50,944 nt of DNA, taken from NCBI GenBank assembly GCA_021647885.1, contig JAKITV010000015.1, positions 1-50,944 on the forward strand. The letters are read 5' to 3'. Below the pieces are notes generated by a model. That model did not search any database, was not told the DNA's origin, and saw only the letters and a program-made list of their open reading frames with translations. Source of the stretch: Flavobacteriaceae bacterium. Its GTDB lineage: Bacteria; Bacteroidota; Bacteroidia; Flavobacteriales; Flavobacteriaceae. Shown piece by piece: positions 32,130 to 40,008 of this stretch (the stretch's first letter is position 1; each line of letters opens with the position of its first letter). The position numbers and the translations under genes were made by a program.

Positions 32130-32143
32130 GGAGAATTGGCAGA
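32130..32143 (+). repeat. Truncated 5' copy of tRNA-Ser
   Basis: GGAGAATTGGCAGA is identical to the first 14 nt of the intact tRNA-Ser at 32477-32490. The match stops sharply at the next base, where a hairpin begins. Confidence 0.85.
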
Positions 32144-32176
32144 TCACGTGAATTCCGCAAGCGGAACAACGTGATA
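32142..32176. repeat. Hairpin at the element's 5' edge
   Basis: ATCACGT and ACGTGAT enclose TTCCGC-AA-GCGGAA. The structure starts exactly where the truncated tRNA copy ends. Another ATCACGT copy occurs near 32211, after a TCAGA/TCTGA hairpin. Confidence 0.6.
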
Positions 32177-32244
32177 AAATGGTAAGTAACGTTTTCAGAT
32201 TTTAGTCTGAATCACGTTATCAGATGCGGTAAAACATTGAAATT

Positions 32245-32513
32245 ATGTTCTTTGTATAAGCTTTGTGGAGTGAGGTTTATGATAAAACCTATGTTGGGAT
32301 GACGACTAATCCCGATAAAAGACTTAAGGCTCATAACACAGTAAAAAGACATATACAAAAAAGTTCGGACCTTGGAAACGTTTCTATCTTGAAGAAGTAG
32401 TAACAAAAGTCGAGGCTTTGAAAAAAGAAAAATATTATAAATCGGGTTGGGGTAGAAAAAAACTTAAATCCGAATTGGAGAATTGGCAGAGTGGTCGAAT
32501 GCGGCAGTCTTGA
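32245..32513 (+). pseudogene. Decayed GIY-YIG endonuclease reading into tRNA-Ser
   Basis: Joined over its breaks, the translation has the GIY-YIG outline: MFFV at the start, YDKTYVGMTTNPDKRLKAHN (the YVG strand plus the R-containing helix), then FGPWKRFYLEEVVTKVEA and LKKEKYYKSGWGRKKL (Glu-bearing helix and basic end). It is broken by an in-frame TAA at 32257 and by a one-base loss in the A-run at about 32356-32361. Past the break the frame stays open to 32513, with its last 37 nt lying in the tRNA and its TGA stop being the tRNA anticodon. Full-length relatives (UvrC-type single-domain GIY-YIG proteins, about 80-100 aa) are frequent next to flavobacterial tRNA genes, to my recollection. It is probably not functional here. 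Confidence 0.8.
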
Positions 32514-32561
32514 AAACTGTTGAGGGTCACACCTCCGGGGGTTCGAATCCCTCATTCTCCG
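32477..32561 (+). tRNA. tRNA-Ser (anticodon TGA)
   Basis: The 85-nt cloverleaf is complete: acceptor GGAGAAT (32477-32483) with ATTCTCC (32554-32560) and discriminator G; anticodon stem GCAGT/ACTGT around loop CTTGAAA, so the anticodon is TGA (32511-32513); a long variable arm with GAGG/CCTC, the class II feature of serine tRNAs; and GTTCGAAT in the T loop. No CCA is encoded. It decodes UCN serine codons. Its 5' half overlaps the GIY-YIG remnant and it is followed at once by a terminator. Confidence 0.97.
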
Positions 32562-32570
32562 CTTAGAGCA

Positions 32571-32608
32571 AAGCTCAATTTCTGAAAAGAAATTGGGCTT
32601 TTTCGTTT
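32571..32608 (+). terminator. First terminator after tRNA-Ser
   Basis: AAGCTCAATTTCT, GAAA, AGAAATTGGGCTTTTT: a long stem with one G-T pair and a T-run, 10 nt after the tRNA. Confidence 0.85.
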
Positions 32609-32722
32609 TATGGAAAATCTAAACGTAGTTTGAAGATTTGGAATAAAATGAAAATGAACGAAACTGCACTAGCAGTTTTGAGCTTTATTGTAAGGTGTGG
32701 CGCTTTTGGGAACAACGAAGTT
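32609..32722. other. Spacer between tRNA-Ser and its duplicated 3' end
   Basis: This 114-nt segment begins TTTTATGGAAAA, the same words that follow the second terminator at 32768. An open frame runs through it and through the tRNA 3' copy, ending in the second terminator, but it resembles no protein I know. Confidence 0.4.
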
Positions 32723-32739
32723 AATCCCTCATTCTCCGC
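32723..32739 (+). repeat. Truncated 3' copy of tRNA-Ser
   Basis: AATCCCTCATTCTCCGC equals 32546-32562, the end of the intact tRNA-Ser plus one base. It is followed by its own terminator. Confidence 0.85.
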
Positions 32740-32746
32740 AAAAGGA

Positions 32747-32770
32747 AAACCATAACGAAAGTTATGGTTT
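32747..32770 (+). terminator. Second terminator at the tRNA locus
   Basis: AAAACCATAAC, GAAA, GTTATGGTTTT: a perfect stem ending in T's, 8 nt after the truncated tRNA 3' copy. It is probably the original terminator of the tRNA gene. Confidence 0.85.
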
Positions 32771-33052
32771 TATGGAAAAAGCAAAGTGGGCTTTAGCTTT
32801 TGGGGTAAATAAACACAAATCCAATTGGTAGCTAAAGAAAAAAACGACACAACGTAAGACCAGATATTCCATGTTTGGCACAAATTTCTAGTAGAAATTT
32901 ATTAGATTAGGAAAGTCGTTTATAAAAAGATATTTTATATATTGAAAACATAAGTTTCATGTTGGACTTAACAATATTTTTTAACACTATAATTAACGTT
33001 ATTAAATCAAAAAACGTTGTTATTAATCCGAATTCAATTATAGATAACTTAG
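32771..33052. other. AT-rich gap before the polysaccharide island
   Basis: I see no gene. A palindrome AAATTTCT-AGT-AGAAATTT lies at 32881-32899 and the rest is AT-rich, with no consensus promoter. This is the left edge of the accessory polysaccharide region. Confidence 0.5.
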
Positions 33053-33664
33053 ATGCAATCAGATAAAAAAATTAATTGGGCAATTTTGGTTACTGGCTGG
33101 GGTCGAAATGCTAGAGACACTATTGAAGCTTTCCATAATGGAAAACTAAAACAATCTAATATTAAATTAGTTGTTTATGAAGAAGAGCCTTGTGGAGCTA
33201 AAGAGTTGGCAGAGAATCATGGTATTGAAACCTTAAAACTAATAAGACAAGATTTTTCGAACGCTATAAGCTATCAGAATAAACTAATTCAAGAACTGAA
33301 CAAAAGGAAAATTGATTATGTGTTTTTGCTTAATTACAAGTACATAATTAAAGAAAAGATGCTCAATGCATTTCCAAACAGAATAATTAACATTCACCCA
33401 TCATTGTTTCCTAGTTTTTTAGCAACTAAAACTGCTATACAAGATGCTTTGGATTATGGCGTAAAGTTAACAGGAATCACAACCCACATAATTGACGATA
33501 AAATAGATGAAGGAATTATTCTTTGTCAAAAAGTGATTAAAATTAGAGACAATGACACCTTTGAAACTTTATATCCCAAGTTCGCAAAAGAAGGAAAAAA
33601 AATTATTTTAAAAACCATCCGGATTATAGAGAAACAAGACTACAATATTTTAAAAAACACCTAA
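33053..33664 (+). CDS. Formyltransferase-fold protein (PurN-like, likely sugar modification)
   Basis: This 203-aa protein has the formyltransferase core: a VTGWGRNA N-terminal loop (unlike the canonical GSGSGSN), the catalytic trio N113 and H115 in IINIHPSLFPSF and D152 in HIIDDKIDEGIIL. In glycinamide ribonucleotide transformylase these move a formyl group from 10-formyl-tetrahydrofolate to an amine. The location at the head of a polysaccharide island and the changed N-terminal loop argue for N-formylation of an amino sugar rather than purine synthesis. This is inference. It is very AT-rich and separated by 282 nt from the tRNA locus. Confidence 0.82.
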   Translation: MQSDKKINWAILVTGWGRNARDTIEAFHNGKLKQSNIKLVVYEEEPCGAKELAENHGIETLKLIRQDFSNAISYQNKLIQELNKRKIDYVFLLNYKYIIKEKMLNAFPNRIINIHPSLFPSFLATKTAIQDALDYGVKLTGITTHIIDDKIDEGIILCQKVIKIRDNDTFETLYPKFAKEGKKIILKTIRIIEKQDYNILKNT

Positions 33665-33742
33665 TGTAACTCATATCAATAAAATCACAGTTGAACGTAA
33701 AACTTATGTTTATTAATTAACCCCATTTACTTTTATGACATA

Positions 33743-34345
33743 ATGAAATATATTACTTTAAAAAGATTTTTAGCCCTTATAATGTCCTTATTAGTTTACC
33801 GATATTTCTCCTTTTTTTATTGTTATTTTTATATATTTATTATTCTATAATAACGGTAAACATTTATCAAGCAAGACTATGTAGGAATGAAAAGATTTTT
33901 AAAATAATTAAGTTTAAAAATATGACAGATTTAGAATCAGGTAATGAAAAAGACATCATAATTTGAAGATAGTTACAAAATTAGGGGCTTTTATCAGAAA
34001 ATATTCAATAGATGAGATACCACAATTATTTAATGTTCTAAAAGGAGAAATGAGTATTGTTGGTTCTCGCCCCTTATTGGTACAGTATTTACCGTTGTAT
34101 AATTATCAAAAGAAACGGCATAATGTTCGTCCAGGGATTACTGGATGGGCTCAAATTAAAGGGGGAAATACTCTGTCTTGGGGAAAAAATTTGACTACGA
34201 CATTTGGCACATTGAAAATCAATCATTTGTCGTTGATATGAAAATTATTTTTCTTACTATTGAAAGGATTATAAAGCCAAATAGGAATTAATAGTAACGA
34301 AGGAATTAATATGCCAGAATTTACTGGAACTGAAAAAGAGAAAAC
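33743..34345 (+). pseudogene. Broken undecaprenyl-phosphate sugar-1-phosphate transferase
   Basis: This is a bacterial sugar transferase (PglC/WcaJ type) in pieces. MKYITLKRFLALIMSLLV starts the membrane helix, then the frame shifts by one base to read LPIFLLFLLLFLYIYYSI and onward to NEKIFKIIKFKNMTD. After a lost segment and stop, 33963-34241 reads [29 protein letters not shown] and [19 protein letters not shown], the conserved core. A last shift near 34190 restores [20 protein letters not shown]. At least three breaks make the gene inactive. Such enzymes load the first sugar onto undecaprenyl phosphate, so this island cannot start a polymer with its own transferase. Confidence 0.85.
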
Positions 34346-34414
34346 AAACAGTTAATTATGCTGAAATTTGACATACTGCATAAAAGATAAAGAAAATAAT
34401 TAACTTTACAGTAG

Positions 34415-36556
34415 ATGACTAAGAATCTAATGAAAAATATATATAAATTTAAATGTAATAGTGTAAAAAATGAAGAGGATATAATTATTTATAAATCAAT
34501 CCTTGAAAAAATAAAAAATTATAATATTTTTTACTCTAACGAATATATTAATTCCTATACTCAAAACTATCTAATTTATTTTCTTCTATCAAATAATGAT
34601 ACTCCTATTATTTTAATGCCAATTTATTTAAACAAAAATAACTCTTCGTATAATATGAGTGTCTCAAACGAATATTATGATGCAGAATCACCTTATGGAT
34701 ATAGTGGCCCTATATTTAGTACAAATGTTATTGATAAAGAAATCATTTTATTTTGGAAAGAAGTAGACAGCTGGTATAAAAAAAATAAAGTAGTTACAGA
34801 ATTTATTAGGTTTAGTTTAAACGGAAACCAAAAATATTATTCAGGACAATTAATTCCAACCCTTAATAATATAAAAGGTAAAATTATAGATTTTGATTCA
34901 TTATGGGGGAATTTTAAGCAAAAAGTTAGAAATAACTATAGAAAATCACTTAAACATAATTTAAAAGCTAAAATCTATTCTAAAGATATAAATAATGAAA
35001 TAATTAGCAAATTTTATTATATATATATAAAATCACTAAAACGTAATAATGCTGCTAAAAACTTTTTCTATTCAAAATCTTATTTTGAGAATTTAATAAA
35101 AAATAATTTAAATAATATAATAATTGCTTTAATTTTTAAGGATGACATTCCTATATCTACAGAACTAATTGTGATAGAAAGAAATGTATTATATTCTCAT
35201 TTAGGTGGTACCCTAGCAGAGTATTTTAATTTACGTCCAAATGATTTCTTAAAAATTGAAGTAATAAAATGGGCAATTAATAATGAAATATCATACTATT
35301 TGTTAGGAGGTGGAAGAGAAAACAAAGATGGACTATATAAGTATAAAAAATCTTTTTTTCCAAAAGATGAGGATGTTATTTTTTATACGGGAAGAAAAGT
35401 TATTAATCAGGAGGCATACCATAATTTAATAAAGCAAATTACAGTCGATTATAGTAGTGTTAATACTCTAATTGGTAACTCTAATGTTTATTTCCCTATA
35501 TATAAAAAAAATGCAATACCTCCTACTTTAAGCATAATATCATCAAAAAGTGAATGGAAAAAGGTACTTGATGAAGTTAGGGATTTTGATTTTTATCATA
35601 CATATGATTATCATAACCTTTCCAAAAGCACAGATGAAGAAGCAATTTTAATTAAATACACAGAAGGTGAAATATTAATAGCTTTACCATTAATCATTAG
35701 AAAAATTGAAAACTCTGATTACTTTGATGCTACATCTGTTTATGGGTATTCTGGCCCTTTACTTAAAAATTGTTTTAGCAAATTTAACAACTCGAATTTT
35801 AAGATAGTATTAAATGAATATTTCATTAAAGCAAAGATAATATCTGTTTTTTCTAGATTAAACCCATTTATTTTAAATCAGGACTTAGTTCTTAATGGCA
35901 TTGGCGAAATAAAAGCATTAGGAAATATAGTTAATATTGATCTTACTAAAGATATTGAAGAACAACGCACCATTTTTTCAAAAACTACAAAACGATTTTT
36001 AAATAAAGGAAGAAAATATCTTAATGTTAGAATTAGTAATTCAAAAGAAGATATTTTAGAATTTAAAAACCTCTATTATGAAAACATGGATAGAGTTAAT
36101 GCCGAAGATATGTATTATTTTGATGATGATTATTTTTTAAAATTTATTAATAGTAAGGACTTTAAAACAGAATTGCTATTTGCAATAAATAATGAAACTG
36201 GCGAAAATGTTTCAGCTGCAATGATGGTCAAAACAAATGGAATAATACAATACCATATTTCTGGAACAAAAACCGATTTTTTAAATTTATCTCCAATGCG
36301 ATTACTTATTGATGAAATGAGAATTAGAGGAACCAAAGAAGGTTATGAGTATTTTAACTTAGGTGGTGGATTAGGTAATAAAGACGATGAATTGTTTAGG
36401 TTTAAATCATCATTTTCAAAAGATTTTAAACCTTTTAAAGTCTGGAAACATATTTCTAACATAAAAGTTTATAATAATTTAGTAAAAGAAAAAGGGGTGG
36501 ATTTAAAAGTTGATTTTTTTCCTCTATATAGGTATGATAATTCGTCACATAGTTAG
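34415..36556 (+). CDS. Tandem-duplicated FemAB/GNAT-like acyltransferase (two domains in one chain)
   Basis: This 713-aa protein is made of two copies of a single FemAB-like (peptidoglycan-bridge or CelD/BcsL type GNAT) module. Copy 1 (about 20-335) has SPYGYSGP at 92-99, YSHLGGT at 260-266 and LGGGRENKDGLYKYKKSF at 297-314. Copy 2 (about 375-695) repeats VYGYSGP at 442-448, YHISGT at 613-618 and LGGGLGNKDDELFRFKSSF at 649-667. Each carries the two GNAT folds seen in Fem proteins. Such enzymes add an amino acid or acyl group to a glycan or lipid-linked sugar. Its 3' end overlaps the convergent SGNH gene by 12 nt. Normal relatives are about 330-350 aa single modules. Substrate unknown. Confidence 0.83.
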   Translation: MTKNLMKNIYKFKCNSVKNEEDIIIYKSILEKIKNYNIFYSNEYINSYTQNYLIYFLLSNNDTPIILMPIYLNKNNSSYNMSVSNEYYDAESPYGYSGPIFSTNVIDKEIILFWKEVDSWYKKNKVVTEFIRFSLNGNQKYYSGQLIPTLNNIKGKIIDFDSLWGNFKQKVRNNYRKSLKHNLKAKIYSKDINNEIISKFYYIYIKSLKRNNAAKNFFYSKSYFENLIKNNLNNIIIALIFKDDIPISTELIVIERNVLYSHLGGTLAEYFNLRPNDFLKIEVIKWAINNEISYYLLGGGRENKDGLYKYKKSFFPKDEDVIFYTGRKVINQEAYHNLIKQITVDYSSVNTLIGNSNVYFPIYKKNAIPPTLSIISSKSEWKKVLDEVRDFDFYHTYDYHNLSKSTDEEAILIKYTEGEILIALPLIIRKIENSDYFDATSVYGYSGPLLKNCFSKFNNSNFKIVLNEYFIKAKIISVFSRLNPFILNQDLVLNGIGEIKALGNIVNIDLTKDIEEQRTIFSKTTKRFLNKGRKYLNVRISNSKEDILEFKNLYYENMDRVNAEDMYYFDDDYFLKFINSKDFKTELLFAINNETGENVSAAMMVKTNGIIQYHISGTKTDFLNLSPMRLLIDEMRIRGTKEGYEYFNLGGGLGNKDDELFRFKSSFSKDFKPFKVWKHISNIKVYNNLVKEKGVDLKVDFFPLYRYDNSSHS

Positions 36557-37498
36557 TTTAATATAATTAGCAATTAATTCAGCAATAATATTTCTTCCAT
36601 GGTTATTCCAATGTTTATCGTAAATTAAAGTCGTTGGTATTTTAGTATCACTCAATGCCTTTGAAAAATCTATAAACTTAAAATTATTATGATGTAAATA
36701 TTCTAAGAATATTAGAGGATTTTTTTTTGAATCCAAAAACAAAATAAATCGCTCTTTATCAAAATTATAAATTTTTACTAAGTTTTCGAAGTTTTTAATG
36801 TAATTAGTTTCTAATTCTTTTTGTAGTCTTATTTCTTCTTGTTCACTTATTATAACTACATTGTCATTTCTTCTCGAAAGCAGTTTTCTCATTAACTCTC
36901 TAGGAGCATCAAACGCACCAATATTTTGTAAATAGACTAATAATTTAATTTGGCGCATTGCTCTATATATAGGTGATTCTAATCTTATTCTTTCTTGAAC
37001 AATATTATATTCTCCTCTGTTTAAATCATTTTCAAATTTTATTCCTATAATAACATAGTCAATCAAATTAAAAGTAGATTCATATTGATTAATCAAATGA
37101 AGCTGATCAGCTAAATCATAACCCGAATATCCATATTCATAAACTTCGACATCTATTAACCTGTCTTCAATCTTCTTTCCTATTGAATTGTAATAATTTT
37201 GATGAAATCCTTCAATAAATGAATCGCCAACCAGAGCTATTTCTACTTTATCCTTTGAAGGTGTAAACTCTCTGTAAGAATTATATCCTGAACTATTTAT
37301 ATAAAATTTACTAAAATTTTGTCTTCTATTCCCTGTTACAGAATAGCCTTCTTGATTAGGCTTCCATTTTTCAACGTTATACTCATCAACAATACGAACG
37401 GGATAATCTTTAGTTAAATGAAAAACGCGAACTAAAACCTCTAGCACACATAATATGAGTACAAAATATAAGAAACTTTTAATCACTAATTTTTTCAT
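36545..37498 (-). CDS. SGNH/GDSL hydrolase-like acyl-transfer protein
   Basis: A 317-aa protein with an N-terminal membrane anchor (MKKLVIKSFLYFVLILCVLE) and a periplasmic SGNH domain: nucleophile S93 in VGDSFIEGF, the oxyanion Gly/Asn region around GYSGYDL, and the catalytic pair D294 and H296 in YDKHWNNHG. Proteins of this layout beside an MBOAT gene (AlgJ/AlgX-like pairs) take the acyl group that MBOAT passes across the membrane and O-acetylate the polysaccharide. MBOAT is at 40009-41460 in the same block. It begins 26 nt after the methyltransferase stop. Confidence 0.85.
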   Translation of the reverse strand: MKKLVIKSFLYFVLILCVLEVLVRVFHLTKDYPVRIVDEYNVEKWKPNQEGYSVTGNRRQNFSKFYINSSGYNSYREFTPSKDKVEIALVGDSFIEGFHQNYYNSIGKKIEDRLIDVEVYEYGYSGYDLADQLHLINQYESTFNLIDYVIIGIKFENDLNRGEYNIVQERIRLESPIYRAMRQIKLLVYLQNIGAFDAPRELMRKLLSRRNDNVVIISEQEEIRLQKELETNYIKNFENLVKIYNFDKERFILFLDSKKNPLIFLEYLHHNNFKFIDFSKALSDTKIPTTLIYDKHWNNHGRNIIAELIANYIKLTM

Positions 37499-37524
37499 AA
37501 TAATTTAATTAGAATATGTGCTTG

Positions 37525-38259
37525 CTAATATCCTTTTTTTTTACATACAAAATAATGTGCGTTGTCTTTTCTGTGTATTAAAGATTCATTTTTATAAATA
37601 TACTCAATGGCAAACCCTGAAGATTTTAATAAATGAACAAGATCATCTTTTTTTCCCCACAACAAAGCATGTTGGTTCTTGCTATAAAAACGCCAGTTAA
37701 TACTACCATGAAATTTAACTTCTGGAAGATAATATTTTTGAAAAGGAAGTCCTTTAAAAAACCGAAACGCATTGACATTAAAGCTTAATATAGGATTATA
37801 CCATCGAGAATCCCAGTCTAGAAAACTAAACAAATAGATACTATCTGGAGCTCCAAGTCTATAAGCCTCTTGAAGTGCTTGTTTTAGATGGGTCTGAGGG
37901 ATCATGCACAATATTTGTTGCATATAAATCAAATAATCAAATTGACCTGTTTGTAACGTACTTAAATCACATGCATCTCCTTCAAGAAAATGAATATTTG
38001 AGTTTTGTGATTTAGCTGTTGTTTGAGCTTTTAAAATCATTTCTGGAATAATATCAAAAGCGGTCACTACTTTAAATTTCTTTTCATGTTCCAAATAAAA
38101 CGACACAACGCCTCCTCCTGTTCCAGCCTCGAGTACTGATAAAGAAGAATCGGTAAAGTAAGTGTCAAATAAATATTGCTCTACGTAATTTATTTTTGAT
38201 CGTGATCCCCAATCTTTAAGTGTATGTTGTCTAAATAATTTTGAAAAAGCCTGAGCCAT
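37525..38259 (-). CDS. Class I SAM-dependent methyltransferase
   Basis: 244 aa with motif I VLEAGTGGGVVSFYLE (about 42-57), the acidic loop AFDIIPEMILKAQTTA and motif IV GQFDYLIYMQQIL. It transfers a methyl group from S-adenosylmethionine to an unknown acceptor, by context a sugar hydroxyl or carboxyl of the surface polysaccharide. It is translated 2 nt after the carbamoyltransferase stop, so the two are tightly coupled. Confidence 0.9.
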   Translation of the reverse strand: MAQAFSKLFRQHTLKDWGSRSKINYVEQYLFDTYFTDSSLSVLEAGTGGGVVSFYLEHEKKFKVVTAFDIIPEMILKAQTTAKSQNSNIHFLEGDACDLSTLQTGQFDYLIYMQQILCMIPQTHLKQALQEAYRLGAPDSIYLFSFLDWDSRWYNPILSFNVNAFRFFKGLPFQKYYLPEVKFHGSINWRFYSKNQHALLWGKKDDLVHLLKSSGFAIEYIYKNESLIHRKDNAHYFVCKKKGY

Positions 38260-38261
38260 AA

Positions 38262-39962
38262 CTAATATATTTGATTTTTACCTATTACATAATTACCAAT
38301 CACTAAATAATCAAGTCCTGTTGAAAAAAAACAACGTATAGCATCTTTTGGAGATTCTACTATTGGTTCTCCTTGTATATTAAAACTTGTATTAAGAACC
38401 ACAGGGATTCCAGTTTTATCTCCCAATTTTTTTATAAGATTGTGATAACGTGGATTTAGATCCTTTGAGACAGTTTGTAATCGAGCACTTCCATCTACAT
38501 GAGTAACTGCTGGAATAACATCTTGTTTTTCTTTTAATACATTACATACTTTTAACATAAAAGGAGCCTCCACTTCTAAATCGAAAAAATCGCCTTTAGA
38601 TTCTAATATAGCCGAAGGAGCAAATGGTCTATAAGACTCTCTAAATTTTACTTCAGCATTAATTTTATCTTTCATCTGTGGAAAAGCTGGATTTGCTAAA
38701 ATACTTCTATTTCCTAAAGCTCTAGGACCTATTTCCATAGCACCTTGAAACCATCCAATAATTTTACCCTCTTCTAACAATAATGCAGCCTTATCACAAA
38801 TGTCTTTATGGCATTCATAATTAAGTTTAGAGCCTTTAAGTGCTTTTTCTATTTCTTCATTAGTATATCTTGTCCCTACATAAGGATTTGTATGTGTGAA
38901 GTTTCTAGGCTTTTTAAAAATTCCATTATGCAAATAATATGCTGCTCCAATTGCTGTTCCATTATCTCCAGCTGCTGGCATAACGTAAATATCTTTAAAA
39001 GGGCTCTCTCTAACTATTCGTCCATTCATGACACTATTTAATGATACACCGCCAGAAATCACTAAATATTTTGCTCTAGTTTTATTGTACAAAATATCAC
39101 AAATCTCTAAAACTTTATTTTCTAACACTCTTTGAAACGCTGCTGCAACATTCATGTGATGCTTTTTGAATTCTTCCCCATGCTTTCTTGGCTCACCAAA
39201 TATTTTAAAAAATTTATCTGAACAACGCTTCCAACTCATATTCTGATAGTTAAAATAGCTCAAATCAATCGATAATTGGCCATCTTTATTCACAGTAACA
39301 ATTTTTTCAACTTGATCAAGAAATACTTCTGGATCTCCCATGGGTGCTAATCCCATTGTTTTACCTTCGTCATAACTAGTTCGAAACCCACAAAATTGAG
39401 TTATTGCTTCATAAAATGATCCTAGGGAATGTGGAAAATAGCTTTGTCCTAAACATTCAGTAGTATTTCCTTTTCCATAACCCAACCAAGTAGTCGCCCA
39501 TTCTCCAGAACCATCAATACTTAATAAAGCTGCTTCCTTATAAGGAGACACAAAAAAAGTACCAGCTGCATGACTTAAATGATGTTCTATAAAGTGAACC
39601 TTAGGTCCCATCTTTTTGCTATCCCAATGATAACCAAACCAATTCCAAAAACTTTTTTGTTTATTATAACCATGAACTAGCTCGTGGTTTATAAATACTT
39701 TAAGCGTTTTTAGATTTTTTAAACTATACATGATTTTCTTTCCTAAATTATGGCTGGGTTTTATTGATACCGCAATATGATCAATGTCATTGTACTCTAA
39801 TTTGGCAATCTTTAAACATCTCTCAATAGCTAACATAGGAAAGGATCTTGTATGTTTATCACGATTTAAACGCTCTTCTTCAATAGCAGCAATTAGTTCA
39901 CCATCTTTATTAATGCAAGCTGTAGAATCATGAAAATAATAATTTAATCCTAATATTATCAT
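38262..39962 (-). CDS. NodU/CmcH family carbamoyltransferase
   Basis: 566-aa enzyme that moves carbamoyl from carbamoyl phosphate, via carbamoyl-AMP, to a hydroxyl group. The N-terminal Kae1-like ATPase fold has GLNYYFHDSTACI, the metal-binding HHxxH (H127, H128, H131 in FIEHHLSHAAGTF), SIDGSGEWATT and VISGGVSLNSVMNGRI. The C-terminal YrdC-like part (about 365-566) has GWFQGAMEIGPRALGNRSIL. In rhizobia NodU carbamoylates Nod factors; elsewhere the family acts on antibiotics and O-antigen sugars. Here, beside methyl- and acyltransferases, an O-carbamoylated surface sugar is likely. Confidence 0.93.
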   Translation of the reverse strand: MIILGLNYYFHDSTACINKDGELIAAIEEERLNRDKHTRSFPMLAIERCLKIAKLEYNDIDHIAVSIKPSHNLGKKIMYSLKNLKTLKVFINHELVHGYNKQKSFWNWFGYHWDSKKMGPKVHFIEHHLSHAAGTFFVSPYKEAALLSIDGSGEWATTWLGYGKGNTTECLGQSYFPHSLGSFYEAITQFCGFRTSYDEGKTMGLAPMGDPEVFLDQVEKIVTVNKDGQLSIDLSYFNYQNMSWKRCSDKFFKIFGEPRKHGEEFKKHHMNVAAAFQRVLENKVLEICDILYNKTRAKYLVISGGVSLNSVMNGRIVRESPFKDIYVMPAAGDNGTAIGAAYYLHNGIFKKPRNFTHTNPYVGTRYTNEEIEKALKGSKLNYECHKDICDKAALLLEEGKIIGWFQGAMEIGPRALGNRSILANPAFPQMKDKINAEVKFRESYRPFAPSAILESKGDFFDLEVEAPFMLKVCNVLKEKQDVIPAVTHVDGSARLQTVSKDLNPRYHNLIKKLGDKTGIPVVLNTSFNIQGEPIVESPKDAIRCFFSTGLDYLVIGNYVIGKNQIY

Positions 39963-40008
39963 ATTAATATTTTTTAATAGTTAATCTTTTCGTTTTATAA
40001 TGACTCTT

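Noticed and set aside
32612-32752. Open frame through the spacer and duplicated tRNA 3' end
   Set aside because: Its end is translated tRNA and terminator; no start signal and no similarity recognised.
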